NCBI RefSeq assembly: GCF_025716875.1
Contig: NZ_JAOVZB010000006.1
Location: 186,001-250,000 of the forward strand
Reading direction: 5' to 3'
DNA: 64,000 nucleotides
DNA from: Marinomonas sargassi
GTDB taxonomy: Bacteria > Pseudomonadota > Gammaproteobacteria > Pseudomonadales > Marinomonadaceae
Positions 7,443 to 18,590 of this stretch are shown one piece after another. A program made the translations under genes and the position numbers. The notes beneath the pieces are model-generated. The model searched no databases. It worked only from the letters and a program-made list of their open reading frames with translations, and had not been told where the DNA came from. The stretch's first letter is position 1, and the number at the start of each line of letters is the position of its first letter.

Positions 7443-9080
7443 ATGATTAATAGCCTACGTAAGACCCCAATAAATTCACGCTTAACAAGTCTAGTTCTGT
7501 TCTTTGCTTTAGGTTTGCTCTTTGTAGTCTACCTTGCAATTACAAGTAACAAACAGTCGCTACTGGATGAGAAATACTCTCAGACTAAGTTCGTTGTTGA
7601 AACAGCTTCGGGAGCAATAAAGCACTTTTATAAACTAGAGCAGTCCGGCGCATTAACTAGAGAAGAAGCACAAAACTTTGCAATGAATGCAATCAAAGAA
7701 GCTCGCTACTCAGGTAATGAGTACTTCTGGATCAATGACTACTCATCAAACATGATAATGCATTCTGCCAATCCTTCCCTTGATGGCAAGAACCTCGCAA
7801 CACTTAAGGATAAAAATGGTAAAACCATCTTCCCTGAGTTTATTCGCGTAGTAAAAGCTCAAGATGCAGGCTACGTAGATTACTTATGGCCAAAAGCTGG
7901 TAGTGATGTTCCTGTAGAGAAAATTTCTTATGTGCAAGGGTTTGAGCCATGGCAGTGGATTCTTGGCTCTGGTGTTTACCTAGATGACGTAGATACACAG
8001 TTTAAAAGCGAAGCAATCAAGCTTAGCCTACTAAGTGGTGCCATTATTATTATCGCATTACTACTCTCCATTGTGATTGTACGTTCCATCATATCCCCTA
8101 TTACTCAGCTACAAGCTGCGATGGAAAATATCTCCCATGGTGATGGCGATCTAACAGCACGTTTACCAGAAGCAGGTAATGACCAGCTGACTAAAATTGC
8201 TTCTTACTACAACATATTCATTGAGCGATTAACTAACACTTTATCCGAGGCAGTCGCTCTCAACTTAGAGGTAGAAAGCAAAAGCCAAGAGTTAAGGTCT
8301 GTTGCTGGTAAAACAAAAGCAATAGCTCAAGAGCGTGAAGTCATGTTCACTGAAATGGCAGATACCATCACAGAAGTGGACAACTTCAAAGATGAAGTGA
8401 TAGAAACGACTAAATCTACTATTGCCTCTGCTCACAATACAGTTGAAAAAACACGTACTGGACAAGAATCTATTACCCAAACGGTACAATCCCTTGAGAA
8501 GCTATCTCTTGAACTAGAAAGTGGCTTAAATACGGTAGTTCAACTCGCTGAGCAATCGCAAACGATTGGTTCTGTATTGGATGTGATTAGTGCGATTGCT
8601 GAACAAACTAACCTACTAGCACTTAACGCTGCGATAGAAGCTGCACGTGCAGGTGAGCAAGGCCGAGGGTTCGCAGTCGTAGCCGACGAGGTACGTGGTC
8701 TAGCCAGTCGTACTCAAGCATCGACAGATGAAATTCAAGCAATGATTAACAAGCTTCAGGCTGGTGCTAAAGAAGCAGAGTCTCGTATTACTGAAAGTCA
8801 TAAGCAATCGCAGAAAACGACGGAAGAGATCACTCTGACCACTCAGTATTTACAAGAGATTGCTAACTCAGTAGATGATATCGATCATGCAAGTAATACG
8901 GTTATTCAGAGCGTTAACATGCAAAGTGAAGGCATGCACAAACTAACGCAGCTAAATGAAAAAATCGTTGATCTTTCTGCTCAAGCTAGCAAACAAGTTC
9001 AGAAAAACAACGAAACCAGTGTTGTTCTTGCGGACACATCAGAAAGAGCTAAGGAAGTTATGTCAACCTTTAAACTTTAA
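7443..9080 (+). CDS. Methyl-accepting chemotaxis protein with a single-Cache sensor domain
   Basis: 545 residues. A transmembrane helix lies at about 15-34, then a periplasmic sCache_2-type domain to about 190, recognisable by [14 protein letters not shown] and the later [16 protein letters not shown] second membrane helix covers about 195-216, followed by a HAMP domain and a cytoplasmic coiled coil. The conserved signalling tip [20 protein letters not shown] lies near residue 400. It should relay ligand binding to CheA/CheW and the flagellar motor. The ligand is unknown; this Cache subtype often binds small organic acids. It stands alone, divergent from phoX, and no chemotaxis genes adjoin it. 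Confidence 0.93.
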   Translation: MINSLRKTPINSRLTSLVLFFALGLLFVVYLAITSNKQSLLDEKYSQTKFVVETASGAIKHFYKLEQSGALTREEAQNFAMNAIKEARYSGNEYFWINDYSSNMIMHSANPSLDGKNLATLKDKNGKTIFPEFIRVVKAQDAGYVDYLWPKAGSDVPVEKISYVQGFEPWQWILGSGVYLDDVDTQFKSEAIKLSLLSGAIIIIALLLSIVIVRSIISPITQLQAAMENISHGDGDLTARLPEAGNDQLTKIASYYNIFIERLTNTLSEAVALNLEVESKSQELRSVAGKTKAIAQEREVMFTEMADTITEVDNFKDEVIETTKSTIASAHNTVEKTRTGQESITQTVQSLEKLSLELESGLNTVVQLAEQSQTIGSVLDVISAIAEQTNLLALNAAIEAARAGEQGRGFAVVADEVRGLASRTQASTDEIQAMINKLQAGAKEAESRITESHKQSQKTTEEITLTTQYLQEIANSVDDIDHASNTVIQSVNMQSEGMHKLTQLNEKIVDLSAQASKQVQKNNETSVVLADTSERAKEVMSTFKL

Positions 9081-9100
9081 AGGCACATAATAGAAATGCT

Positions 9101-9138
9101 AGGAGGCCATTAACCTGACGTTATTGGCCTTCTTTTTT
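9101..9138 (+). terminator. Intrinsic terminator of the chemoreceptor gene
   Basis: The stem GGCCATTAAC/GTTATTGGCC has one mismatch and a five-base loop, and is followed by TTCTTTTTT. It lies 20 bases after the TAA. Confidence 0.8.
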
Positions 9139-9219
9139 GACCTATGAAAGGTATTCTTTTTCTATGGTTTAAAGGGAGCTAGCACTTGGCCCCCTTCTCT
9201 CCTTCCTTCAAACCTGATT

Positions 9220-9573
9220 TCAAACGACTATAGATAATAAATCCTGTATCTGATCAGGAGATACAAAACGAACAAGGCGGCCTTTCTCCTCTCCGTCTTT
9301 TAGCAGGATAAGCGTAGGCCATAGTGTGACTTTAAATTGTCTGCCCAGTTTCTTACCTTTACCATCAAATACCTTCATATGAGGTAACTTGGGATAAGAC
9401 TCCATAACTGTACAGAGCAAGGGCTGAGCCGCTTTACAATACCCACACCAGTTCGTGCCAAACTCTAACAAAGCCCAACCAGACATTCTGGTAAGACCCT
9501 CAACTTTTGGAGTTTTTTCTAAAAAGTCAGCGCTATAACCTAAGGTTACAACTTCAAAGCCATTTTCCTGCAT
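9220..9573 (-). CDS. Thioredoxin-fold protein with a WCGYC active site
   Basis: 117 residues. The motif TNWCGYCKAAQPLL supplies a CxxC redox site, and FKVTLWPTLILLKDG gives the cis-Pro region of the fold. No signal peptide is seen from the chosen start, so it should be cytoplasmic. The ATG at 9573 was preferred because a strong GAGGAGG lies seven bases upstream; the longer frame would add 12 residues without one. It follows the amidohydrolase lipoprotein gene after a 45-base gap from the chosen start and may be cotranscribed with it. The substrate is unknown. CGYC differs from the CGPC of housekeeping thioredoxins. Confidence 0.82.
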   Translation of the reverse strand: MQENGFEVVTLGYSADFLEKTPKVEGLTRMSGWALLEFGTNWCGYCKAAQPLLCTVMESYPKLPHMKVFDGKGKKLGRQFKVTLWPTLILLKDGEEKGRLVRFVSPDQIQDLLSIVV

Positions 9574-9618
9574 GAAATTCCTCCTCAAGTTCACAGCATA
9601 TAAGCCCATAGTAGTAAA

Positions 9619-10704
9619 TTAAGAACATACCTGAGGCGCCTGATAGTCTAGCTTTAATAATTTAAAATAGTTATCGCCTAAAGCAATGTGACGGAATGCA
9701 TCATCGTCTAGGTATTGTAAGATTCGACTGGTTGCCTTGAGCTCTTGTTGATATATCTCATAGGAATTACCTTTAAAAGCAACAAAATCAGAGCCGGGTA
9801 ATATACGAGTAGAATACTTATTCAGAAAATCAATATAAACACTTTGATTCGACGGGCGTTTGAAATAGTAATCGTCTAAGAGGCGCCATGAAATATCTAG
9901 CATCAAGTTAGGATGTTTATTTAACAATCGAGATAAAATATCGATGTGTTCTTCTGCTCTTAAGCGTATTTGTTCATACGAAAGTCCCATATGCGCCCAT
10001 ACAATTTTATTATCTGGATAGGTATCTAATACCTTCTCCATTAGATAAAGATAACGAGTTGGCTCATCATCATTACCGATATCAGAGTGAATAGTAATAG
10101 GATCGTTACGCAGCCTAAGCGCCGTCATGAAATCAGCCCATTGGTTGATATTTTCAGGGGTGGCGGCAACATGTTGATTATTAAATTGAGCCTGCTTCAC
10201 TAGGTTCACTTCACCCATCCAATGAAAAAAGCCTGGGTACTCTTTTTCATACAACTCCATTAATGCAATCGTCGACTCAGGGTTGGATAAATCAGTAAAG
10301 GTCATAGACAAGGTAAGATGTAAGTCGTTTGGAGGATTCTCTGCCATATTGGCAGCATTAACTAAATCATTTCGAGTAGTGGGCAATACAGGTACCCCAG
10401 GACACTTAGAATAATTAAGACAAGTGGAATTAGGTGGCAGCATTTGCCCAATGCCATAGACATTAGCAAAACGAACTGTAGTACGGCGAAGGTAATCGTT
10501 CACCTCTTCAAAAGGGATCGCCTTACCGTTGAATGGTCGGTAATGAAGGTGGGTATCCACAACTGGTGTATAGGGTTCTGTTGTCCTATCATAGCAAGCT
10601 GATTCCTCTTTAAACGAGGCTAAGCCACGATATGTGTTGCTTTCTGTTGGAGATGTACACCCAGTCAAGAAAGCTATGAAGAAGATATAAAAACCTATAC
10701 GCAT
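9619..10704 (-). CDS. Amidohydrolase-family (TIM-barrel) lipoprotein
   Basis: 361 residues beginning with a lipoprotein signal, lipobox LTGC with Cys near residue 16. VVDTHLHYRP (about 48-57) gives the N-terminal His-x-His metal motif of the amidohydrolase superfamily. ITIHSDIGND, KIVWAHMGLS and ILPGSDFVAF (about 305) supply further His and the late Asp. It therefore probably keeps a metal site and is a hydrolase or decarboxylase-like enzyme anchored in the envelope. A lipid-anchored member is unusual, since most are cytoplasmic. The substrate is unknown. Its only close neighbour is the thioredoxin-fold gene downstream. Confidence 0.75.
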   Translation of the reverse strand: MRIGFYIFFIAFLTGCTSPTESNTYRGLASFKEESACYDRTTEPYTPVVDTHLHYRPFNGKAIPFEEVNDYLRRTTVRFANVYGIGQMLPPNSTCLNYSKCPGVPVLPTTRNDLVNAANMAENPPNDLHLTLSMTFTDLSNPESTIALMELYEKEYPGFFHWMGEVNLVKQAQFNNQHVAATPENINQWADFMTALRLRNDPITIHSDIGNDDEPTRYLYLMEKVLDTYPDNKIVWAHMGLSYEQIRLRAEEHIDILSRLLNKHPNLMLDISWRLLDDYYFKRPSNQSVYIDFLNKYSTRILPGSDFVAFKGNSYEIYQQELKATSRILQYLDDDAFRHIALGDNYFKLLKLDYQAPQVCS

Positions 10705-10796
10705 TATTTTACTCGCAGCTTATATGTGTCAATCCACGTTATCAGTAAAAGCTATTTACTCAAAGCTCCATACTGAAAAAATGAAGTTTTCCACGC

Positions 10797-10831
10797 AAAA
10801 AAATGGCCGCGACGAAGGCGGCCATTTTTTG
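10797..10831 (-). terminator. Intrinsic terminator of dapB
   Basis: The perfect stem AAATGGCCGC/GCGGCCATTT has a seven-base loop and T-runs on both strands. It lies 12 bases after the dapB stop. Confidence 0.9.
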
Positions 10832-10842
10832 TAGAAAAGGAA

Positions 10843-11688
<846 letters not shown>

Positions 11689-11734
11689 TCACTTTAATCT
11701 CAGCCCTTAAAAAAATTAAGAAGTCGACAGGCAA

Positions 11735-11760
11735 TAAAAAAGGAGCCGAAGCTCCTTTAA
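11735..11760 (-). terminator. Intrinsic terminator of pomAB
   Basis: The minus strand reads AAAGGAGC-TTCG-GCTCCTTTTTT: a perfect 8-bp stem, a UUCG tetraloop and a T run, 17 bases after the pomB stop. Confidence 0.92.
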
Positions 11761-11776
11761 AAATGAGACCCTATAT

Positions 11777-12769
11777 TTAGAAAATCTGATTTGGAGATAA
11801 CTCATCCAATAGCGACTCATCAAATTCAAGGTCACCTTGAAGAGGTAAATCGTCTACGGTTTGACGAACCACAGGGCGAGGTTGGTCATTTTGGTTAATC
11901 ACGATTTCAACTCGACGGTTTATGCCACGGTTTCTCGGGGTATCATTAGGAACTAGAGGTCGCGTATCAGAATACCCAGTCACACCAAATCGACTTTCTT
12001 CGAGTCGGTCTGAAAGGAATAGCTCCTCAGCAACAGAGATAGCCCGGGCAGAAGATAGCTGCCAGTTTGAACCAAAACGAGCACTATCTATCGGTATATT
12101 ATCTGTGTGCCCTTCCACTGAAATACTACCCTGCACCTCGACCAAAATTTCACGAATAAGGTCGATAACTGGAATAAAGTCATAACTTAACTCAGCGGAA
12201 CCAGATTCAAACGCTCCCTGATCTTTGATCCGAATCGTAATTGTCTCTTCCTGAGTTTCAACTTCTACCGTTCCTTTAGAGATTTCTTCACGCAATACAG
12301 AAGCTATTTGTTGAGCATCTTCTTCTGTTTCTTGAATCTTTTGTTCTTTCGTAATATCGGCTTGAGATTTATCGACAAAATCAACAGGGGATGGAGAACC
12401 CGAATCACTTTGCTCTTTGAGCTCTGCTTCACCAGGGCTACACAAAACTTCTAAGGTATGCTCAGGTGTAGTATCGACTTTTTGCCTAACTTCATTGATA
12501 GGGGTAGGTTCTGGACGAGCAGGGCTAAATTCTTGCGCTATTATCGAGGTACCCATAGGTACCTCTTCAGCACGTATATCACGCTGAACACCAAAAGCGA
12601 CTTTCAGAGAACCAGCAATCTGTTTGTACTTAGTGACGTCCATTTCAGCAAATGACAAAAGCAGTACGAAGAAACACAATAGCAAAGACATGAGATCCGC
12701 GAAGGTTCCCATGTAGGCTGGTAAGCCCTCAACACATTCTGGACAGTCTGATTCTGCTTCTTCACTCAT
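11777..12769 (-). CDS. pomB: Flagellar motor stator protein PomB/MotB, probably sodium type
   Basis: 330 residues. A short cytoplasmic N-terminus leads into one membrane helix with the ion-binding Asp25 in GTFADLMSLLLCFFVLL. The text around it (PAYMGTFADLMSLL, then SFAEMDVTKYKQIAGSLK) resembles Vibrio PomB more than proton-type MotB. A variable periplasmic linker follows, then an OmpA-like peptidoglycan-binding domain (SVEGHTDNIPI near 219, WQLSSARA, NRRVEIVI). With PomA it forms the stator that anchors to the wall and conducts ions. It is 23 bases after pomA, in one operon ended by a strong terminator. The linker is Glu/Pro-rich and somewhat long. The sodium preference is inferred from similarity. 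Confidence 0.9.
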   Translation of the reverse strand: MSEEAESDCPECVEGLPAYMGTFADLMSLLLCFFVLLLSFAEMDVTKYKQIAGSLKVAFGVQRDIRAEEVPMGTSIIAQEFSPARPEPTPINEVRQKVDTTPEHTLEVLCSPGEAELKEQSDSGSPSPVDFVDKSQADITKEQKIQETEEDAQQIASVLREEISKGTVEVETQEETITIRIKDQGAFESGSAELSYDFIPVIDLIREILVEVQGSISVEGHTDNIPIDSARFGSNWQLSSARAISVAEELFLSDRLEESRFGVTGYSDTRPLVPNDTPRNRGINRRVEIVINQNDQPRPVVRQTVDDLPLQGDLEFDESLLDELSPNQIF

Positions 12770-12792
12770 TATCGAATCCGCTTATAACTAAA

Positions 12793-13548
12793 TTATTCAC
12801 GCTCAAGTCGCTTACCTTCAGGCATATAGGTCTTAAGTGCACCATCCAATACTCGAGGGTTAAGACCCGATTGAATGGCAACTAAGGCATCCAGAATCAA
12901 TTGTTGGCAAATAAGTTCTTCATCTGCACGAGCATTTAGCTTGGCCTGAATCGGCAAACACACCATATTCGCAACCATGGCTCCGTAGAGTGTTGTTAGT
13001 AGGGCGATTGCCATCGCAGGGCCGATCGCTGCAGGGTCAGACATGTTAGCAAGCATCTGTACCAAACCTACTAGCGTTCCGATCATCCCCATTGCTGGAG
13101 CAACATCACCAAACGCTTTAAATATTTTCGCACCACCATTGTGTCGTGCATAAGCTTGATTCATGTCTTTAGAGAGCTGGTTTTTGACCACGGTGCTATC
13201 ATGACCATCCACCAGCATTTGAATACCCTTTGATAAAAAAGGATGGCTAACTTCTTTACCTTCTAGAGACAGCAGGCCGCCTTTACGCGCTTCATCGGCA
13301 AGGCCGTAAATTTCGTCGATTAGAGCGTCAACAGGAACGCTTTTAAACATAAAGGCCTTACCTGCAACTTTACCAGCTCCAAGAAATTGCCCTAGTGGAT
13401 ATTGCATCAAAGTTACGAAAGTAGAACCAATCAATACAATCAGTATCGAGGTTACATCGACGAACATCCCTGCAGAGCCACCCAGTACAATCGCAGCACC
13501 TACGACGATACACGCTCCAACAAGTCCTAATAACGTTGCGATATCCAC
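12793..13548 (-). CDS. pomA: Flagellar motor stator protein PomA/MotA, probably sodium type
   Basis: 251 residues, the PomA length (proton-type MotA is usually nearer 295). Four membrane helices: two at the N-terminus (about 5-25 and 30-50) and two in the conserved block GDVAPAMGMIGTLVGLVQML to MVANMVCLPI (about 147-200). The cytoplasmic loop carries the charged region that contacts FliG. The start is GTG at 13548 with GGGAG six bases upstream. It is first in the pomAB operon and divergent from xseB. Confidence 0.9.
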   Translation of the reverse strand: MDIATLLGLVGACIVVGAAIVLGGSAGMFVDVTSILIVLIGSTFVTLMQYPLGQFLGAGKVAGKAFMFKSVPVDALIDEIYGLADEARKGGLLSLEGKEVSHPFLSKGIQMLVDGHDSTVVKNQLSKDMNQAYARHNGGAKIFKAFGDVAPAMGMIGTLVGLVQMLANMSDPAAIGPAMAIALLTTLYGAMVANMVCLPIQAKLNARADEELICQQLILDALVAIQSGLNPRVLDGALKTYMPEGKRLERE

Positions 13549-13721
13549 ACACGTCTCCCAATAAAAAAGCTATAATGCGTACAATGAAGGTATATGATTC
13601 TATACGAAAGCAAGACTAACAATAAATCTTCTTGTGTATTTTTTATAATTTATATAATTAATTGTCTCAACGTTTCAACTTTTTACTAGTCAAACTGAGT
13701 TTTATTTAAGAGTAACTATTC

Positions 13722-13961
13722 ATGCCGCGTAAAAACAGTGTTCATTACTTTGAAGAAAACCTAACTGAGTTAGATTCAATAGTCACCCAACTCGAATCTA
13801 ATGAGCTTTCTTTGGAAGAAGCTCTAAAAGCCTTTGAAAAAGGTGTTAAACTCAGTAACGAATGCCAATCCGTACTGACAAAAGCAGAGCAAAAAGTTCA
13901 GATCTTATTGGAAAAGCAAGACGGTGAACATTTAGAAAACTTTGAACCGGAATCTAATTAG
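13722..13961 (+). CDS. xseB: Exodeoxyribonuclease VII small subunit
   Basis: 79 residues with the family pattern FEENLTELDSIVTQLE, LSLEEALKAFEKGVKLS and a C-terminal helix. It forms the helical small subunit that, with XseA, degrades single-stranded DNA from both ends. Its TAG stop shares one base with the GTG start of ispA, the usual xseB-ispA-dxs order, so translation of the two is probably coupled. Confidence 0.95.
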   Translation: MPRKNSVHYFEENLTELDSIVTQLESNELSLEEALKAFEKGVKLSNECQSVLTKAEQKVQILLEKQDGEHLENFEPESN

Positions 13962-14842
13962 TGACTTTAGACGTTTTTTCTCAATATGCTCGTAATCGAG
14001 TAGATTTATACCTCCATCAGAATCTCCATCAATACGCACCTGCCAAAGCACTTCAGGAAGCGATGTTTTATAGCCTTTTTAACGGCGGAAAGCGCATTCG
14101 ACCTATGCTGACCTATGCAACAGCGTCACTATTCTCTGATGTCAATAATCTAACGGATGCCAGCGCAGCCGCTCTTGAATCAATACATGCCTACTCGCTG
14201 ATTCATGATGATTTGCCGGCCATGGACGATGATGATTTACGCAGAGGAAAGCCAACCTGTCATATTCAATATGATGAAGCGACCGCCATTCTAGCGGGCG
14301 ATGCACTACAAACCTTTGCTTTTGAATTGCTAAGTAATAATGAACTTCAGCAGCCTACTACCCAATTATCGCTTATCCAAGAGCTGGCTAAAGCCTCAGG
14401 CCGCCATGGCATGGTAACAGGTCAGATGATTGACCTGTCCAATGTTGGTAAAAACCTTGATATCCAAGCTCTAGAACAAATGCACCTACATAAAACTGGT
14501 GCACTAATTCGTGCCAGTGTTCGAATGGGCGCTATTAGTACAGGAATGAGAGATCAGAAAGTTTTTGACGCATTAGATACCTATGCCAATGCCATTGGTC
14601 TAGCCTTCCAAGTGCAGGACGATATCATCGACATAACGAGCGATACGGAAACACTCGGCAAGCAGCAGTTTTCAGACGAAGATGCGGATAAACCAACTTA
14701 TCCTAAACTATTAGGTTTAGAAGGGGCTCAGAAGCTTGCTCAACAGCTAAACGACCAAGCAATAAACGCGATATCACCTTTTGGTGACTCTGCGAAACCT
14801 TTAGTTGAACTTGCAAACTATATTATTGGTCGTAACCACTGA
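13961..14842 (+). CDS. ispA: Farnesyl diphosphate synthase (geranyltranstransferase)
   Basis: 293 residues. It condenses IPP with DMAPP and GPP to farnesyl diphosphate. The first Asp-rich motif HDDLPAMDDDDLRRG (about 83-97) and the second, FQVQDDIIDITSD (about 216-228), bind the magnesium-diphosphate; FNGGKRIRP near residue 46 is the basic IPP-binding site. A GTG start overlaps the xseB stop by one base. dxs follows after 51 bases, so the operon supplies both the first step of the MEP pathway and its C15 product. Confidence 0.95.
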   Translation: MTLDVFSQYARNRVDLYLHQNLHQYAPAKALQEAMFYSLFNGGKRIRPMLTYATASLFSDVNNLTDASAAALESIHAYSLIHDDLPAMDDDDLRRGKPTCHIQYDEATAILAGDALQTFAFELLSNNELQQPTTQLSLIQELAKASGRHGMVTGQMIDLSNVGKNLDIQALEQMHLHKTGALIRASVRMGAISTGMRDQKVFDALDTYANAIGLAFQVQDDIIDITSDTETLGKQQFSDEDADKPTYPKLLGLEGAQKLAQQLNDQAINAISPFGDSAKPLVELANYIIGRNH

Positions 14843-14893
14843 TATACTTAGCCGCTTTTCAAAATTAACTTATTTGCGATCAAGCCTTTGCCC

Positions 14894-16765
14894 ATGTTTG
14901 AAGAAATACCAACCTCACGACCTGACACACCATTACTGGATCAGGTCAATACACCAGCTGACTTGCGAACATTTAGCAAAGAGCAATTACCTACGCTAGT
15001 GAATGAACTTCGTGAGTTCATGCTATATAGTGTTGGGCAAACAGGTGGTCATTTTGGCGCTGGACTAGGCGTTGTAGAGCTAACAGTTGCATTGCATTAT
15101 ATCTACAACACTCCTGACGACCGTATTGTCTGGGATGTAGGCCATCAAGCCTATCCCCATAAAATTCTCACTGGCCGTCGTGATGCATTACTGAAAATTC
15201 GTCAAGAAGATGGCATTTCGGGCTTTCCAAAACGCGACGAGAGTGAATACGATACTTTTGGTGTCGGTCATTCTAGTACATCCATAGGCGCTGCATTAGG
15301 TATGTCTCTAGCAGCACAGCAACTTGAAACAGGGCGAAAAGCCGTTGCTGTAATTGGCGATGGCGCTATGTCCGCAGGTATGGCCTTTGAAGCACTCAAC
15401 CATGCAGGCCATGTCAAAGCCAACATGCTGGTTATTCTGAACGATAATGAAATGTCTATCTCCAAGCCTGTAGGCGCATTATCTAGTTATTTTGCTCGTA
15501 TTTGGGCAAGTAAAACCTACGATAATATTCGTAAAAGCGGCCATAAGGTTTTTTCTGGACTACCATCCGCATTAGAACTCGCACGTAAAGCGGAAGAACA
15601 CATGAAGGGAATGGTTTCACCTGGAATGATGTTTGAAGAATTAGGCTTTAACTATATTGGTCCAATTGATGGTCATGACTTAGACCATCTAGTACAGACT
15701 ATTGCTAATTTGAAAGACCGTGAAGGGCCTCAATTCCTTCATGTCATCACCAAGAAAGGCAAAGGCTTCGAGCCTGCTGAAGGTGACCCTATTGGCTACC
15801 ACGCTATTAATAAAATTGAGCCGGCTCCCGTAACAAACAAACCCTCTTTGCCTAAATATTGTAACGTGTTTGGCAAATGGATATGTGATGCTGCAGAGCA
15901 AGACAATCAGCTCGTCGCCATCACTCCCGCCATGAAAGAAGGTTCGGACCTCATTGCCTTTGCTGACCGCTTCCCAAAACGTTACTTTGATGTTGCCATT
16001 GCGGAACAACACGCAGTGACATTAGCGGCAGGTATGGCGTGTGATGGTTTAAAGCCAGTGGTTGCTATTTATTCAACCTTTTTACAACGCGCCTACGACC
16101 AATTAATTCATGACGTAGCCTTGCAAAACCTTGATGTGCTTTTCGCTATAGATAGAGCTGGATTAGTGGGTGAAGATGGTCCAACTCATGCTGGAGCATA
16201 CGATTTAAGTTACCTTCGCTGTATTCCAAACATGGTGGTCATGGCACCTTCAGACGAAGACGAATGCCGAAAAATGCTGCAAACAGGTTATTTTTACCAA
16301 GGGCCTGCGGCTGTTCGCTATCCTCGAGGGAATGGTCCTGGGGTAACTATTTCTGATGGTTTACAAACATTAGAATTAGGCAAGTCTCGGACTCTTCATG
16401 AGGGTAAATCTGGAACAGTAATATGTGCATTTGGTGCACCCACTTATGCGGCCTTAGAGGCTGCGAAGAATCTAGACGCTACTCTTCTTGATATGCGCTT
16501 TGTGAAACCTCTTGATAAAACGGCATTGCTTCACCATAAAGATGCAAAACTTATAGTCACGGTAGAAGAAAATGCCATCATGGGCGGAGCAGGCTCAGCT
16601 GTGAGCGAATTCTTGCAAAACCACAATATTCTTACCCCTGTTTTACATATTGGCTTGCCCGATAAATACGAAGAGCACGCAAGTCACAAAGCAATGCTAA
16701 AGCGTGTTGGATTAGACACTGAAGGAATTGAAAAAGCAATTAAGGCTAAGCTTAATTGCCTTTAA
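14894..16765 (+). CDS. dxs: 1-deoxy-D-xylulose-5-phosphate synthase
   Basis: About 623 residues, the family length. This thiamine diphosphate enzyme joins pyruvate and glyceraldehyde 3-phosphate, the first step of the MEP isoprenoid route. Visible motifs are [14 protein letters not shown], the ThDP-binding [16 protein letters not shown] (about 152) with its Asn-Asp-Asn (NDNEMSI), and the transketolase-type pyrimidine block [18 protein letters not shown] (about 370) and [15 protein letters not shown]. The ATG at 14894 is taken as the start; a TTG two codons earlier would also be possible and would match the Met-Pro start seen in Pseudomonas. No strong Shine-Dalgarno is seen for either. Confidence 0.96.
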   Translation: MFEEIPTSRPDTPLLDQVNTPADLRTFSKEQLPTLVNELREFMLYSVGQTGGHFGAGLGVVELTVALHYIYNTPDDRIVWDVGHQAYPHKILTGRRDALLKIRQEDGISGFPKRDESEYDTFGVGHSSTSIGAALGMSLAAQQLETGRKAVAVIGDGAMSAGMAFEALNHAGHVKANMLVILNDNEMSISKPVGALSSYFARIWASKTYDNIRKSGHKVFSGLPSALELARKAEEHMKGMVSPGMMFEELGFNYIGPIDGHDLDHLVQTIANLKDREGPQFLHVITKKGKGFEPAEGDPIGYHAINKIEPAPVTNKPSLPKYCNVFGKWICDAAEQDNQLVAITPAMKEGSDLIAFADRFPKRYFDVAIAEQHAVTLAAGMACDGLKPVVAIYSTFLQRAYDQLIHDVALQNLDVLFAIDRAGLVGEDGPTHAGAYDLSYLRCIPNMVVMAPSDEDECRKMLQTGYFYQGPAAVRYPRGNGPGVTISDGLQTLELGKSRTLHEGKSGTVICAFGAPTYAALEAAKNLDATLLDMRFVKPLDKTALLHHKDAKLIVTVEENAIMGGAGSAVSEFLQNHNILTPVLHIGLPDKYEEHASHKAMLKRVGLDTEGIEKAIKAKLNCL

Positions 16766-16811
16766 CTGCCTAACTATTTTTAATTGCTTAGACCCTTGCA
16801 TTGGAATCTTG

Positions 16812-18371
16812 CTATTGCAAACGCTCCTCTGGCACCGTGGTATCAGCTATTGGCATGATATTGATGTATTCTGGCTGCACTTCCTGTTCTGGACACATAT
16901 CAGAAAATAGCTGAGAGTGAGTTTGATTTTCTATTATTCTGACGTGACATCTTGTTAAGCCCCTTGGCTCAGGAACACCACATGAATGGGCTATCATACC
17001 GATACTGTGCAGTAGTTCGGTTGCGTAGTTTGCCACTCGCTCCGATTTTTCTTCAGGTACAAGCCCCCGCTGCAAGTCTCTATTGTGAGTAGTGATCCCT
17101 GTCGGACAGCTATTTTTATTGCACTGTAATGCCTGAATGCAACCCAGCGAAAACAAAAATCCTCGTGCAGAAACAACAAAATCTGCTCCTGCGCTTAAAG
17201 CCCAAGCCACCTTACCCGGCACAATCAGCTTGCCCGATGCGATAATTTTAATATGCTTACGTAACCCATAAGAGGTAACGATATCGACAACCTTGGGTAA
17301 ACTCTCTCGTAGACTCATTCCCACATAATCCATTAGAGGCTGAGGAGCAGCTCCAGTACCGCCGTCCGAGCTATCAATAGTGATAAAGTCTGGACAGTAG
17401 TCTATGCCTTTTTGATGAATCAGTTGGCACAACTCGTTAAAAAAGCTTAAGTCACCCACTACCATTTTAAAACCAACAGGCTTAGAGGTAACTTGTCGAA
17501 CCCTATGTATCATATTTAATAAATCATCAACGGATTTAATATCTTTATGACCATTTGGGCTGTTTGAATCTTGCCCTTCGGGAATTCCTCGAATAGCCGC
17601 GATCTCTTTGCTTACCTTATCCCCAGGCAACATACCTCCCTTGCCTGGCTTTGCCCCTTGACTCATTTTAATTTCAAACATTCGTACATTTTCGTGCTTG
17701 GCAACGCTTTTCAACTTTTCATCATCGAGTTGTCCTGTTGCATTGCAAACGCCGTACTTTGCCGTTCCGATTTGATAGACAAGATCACAACCACCTTCTA
17801 AATGAAAAGGTGATACACCACCCTCTCCTGTATTTAGCCAGATACCCGCTTTTTTGGCACCTTTAGCCAAGGCTTGAATCGCTGGTTTAGATAACGCTCC
17901 GTAGCTCATACCTGAAATATTAATAACAGAGCGAGTACGGTATGGCTTCTTTGCTGTAAATTCACCGATACAGACTTCTTTTGGCGGCAGAGCATCTTCA
18001 TCCAGTGTTGGAAAGGGGCTGTTTAAGAAAAATACATCACCGGGTGTTTCTAAGGATCGTGTTGAGCCAAAAGCAATTGTAGAATCCACTTTTTTCGCAG
18101 CACGATAGGCCCATGCCCTCTCTGCTCTATTAAAGGGGCGCTCTTCCCTATCCATAGCAAAGAAGTACTGTCGAAAAAATTCTCCCATATGTTCAAAGAT
18201 ATACCTAAACCGGCCAACAACAGGGTAATTACGTCTAATCGTATGCTTAGTTTGATGCTTATCGATCCAATACATAATGAAGACTGAAACAATCGTCACT
18301 AAAATAAGAGCAACAAATATCAAAATACTCCAACGAATAACAAATGTCGCTAATGAAGATAAATAGTCCAT
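16812..18371 (-). CDS. FMN-binding glutamate synthase family protein with an N-terminal membrane helix
   Basis: 519 residues. One hydrophobic helix (about 12-33) precedes a GltB-type FMN TIM barrel. Recognisable parts are NISGMSYGALSKPA, NTGEGGVSPFH, KMSQGAKPGKGGMLPG, DSSDGGTGAAPQ and a C-x5-C-x4-C cluster (CIQALQCNKNSC, about 412) equivalent to the 3Fe-4S ligands of glutamate synthase. It lacks the glutaminase domain and has no small subunit nearby, so it is not a complete glutamate synthase. Stand-alone proteins of this family are widespread but their reaction is unclear. AAGGG precedes the ATG. It is convergent with dxs, with no clear terminator between them. Confidence 0.85.
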   Translation of the reverse strand: MDYLSSLATFVIRWSILIFVALILVTIVSVFIMYWIDKHQTKHTIRRNYPVVGRFRYIFEHMGEFFRQYFFAMDREERPFNRAERAWAYRAAKKVDSTIAFGSTRSLETPGDVFFLNSPFPTLDEDALPPKEVCIGEFTAKKPYRTRSVINISGMSYGALSKPAIQALAKGAKKAGIWLNTGEGGVSPFHLEGGCDLVYQIGTAKYGVCNATGQLDDEKLKSVAKHENVRMFEIKMSQGAKPGKGGMLPGDKVSKEIAAIRGIPEGQDSNSPNGHKDIKSVDDLLNMIHRVRQVTSKPVGFKMVVGDLSFFNELCQLIHQKGIDYCPDFITIDSSDGGTGAAPQPLMDYVGMSLRESLPKVVDIVTSYGLRKHIKIIASGKLIVPGKVAWALSAGADFVVSARGFLFSLGCIQALQCNKNSCPTGITTHNRDLQRGLVPEEKSERVANYATELLHSIGMIAHSCGVPEPRGLTRCHVRIIENQTHSQLFSDMCPEQEVQPEYINIMPIADTTVPEERLQ

Positions 18372-18590
18372 AACAGCCCTTATAATGAGATCACATCTCT
18401 AATAATGCTTTTCAGATAACAGGAAAGAGTCTTCTTTTATATGGCACAAGAAAACAAAGAAAGTTAATAAAAGATTACTTATATAGAACGGCAGAGAGCG
18501 AAAAGACTTTATATATTATTAATATACAAATGAAAGGAAGAGATAATAGACCTTAAAAACACCTATTACCCCTTTGCTAATTAGCAGATA

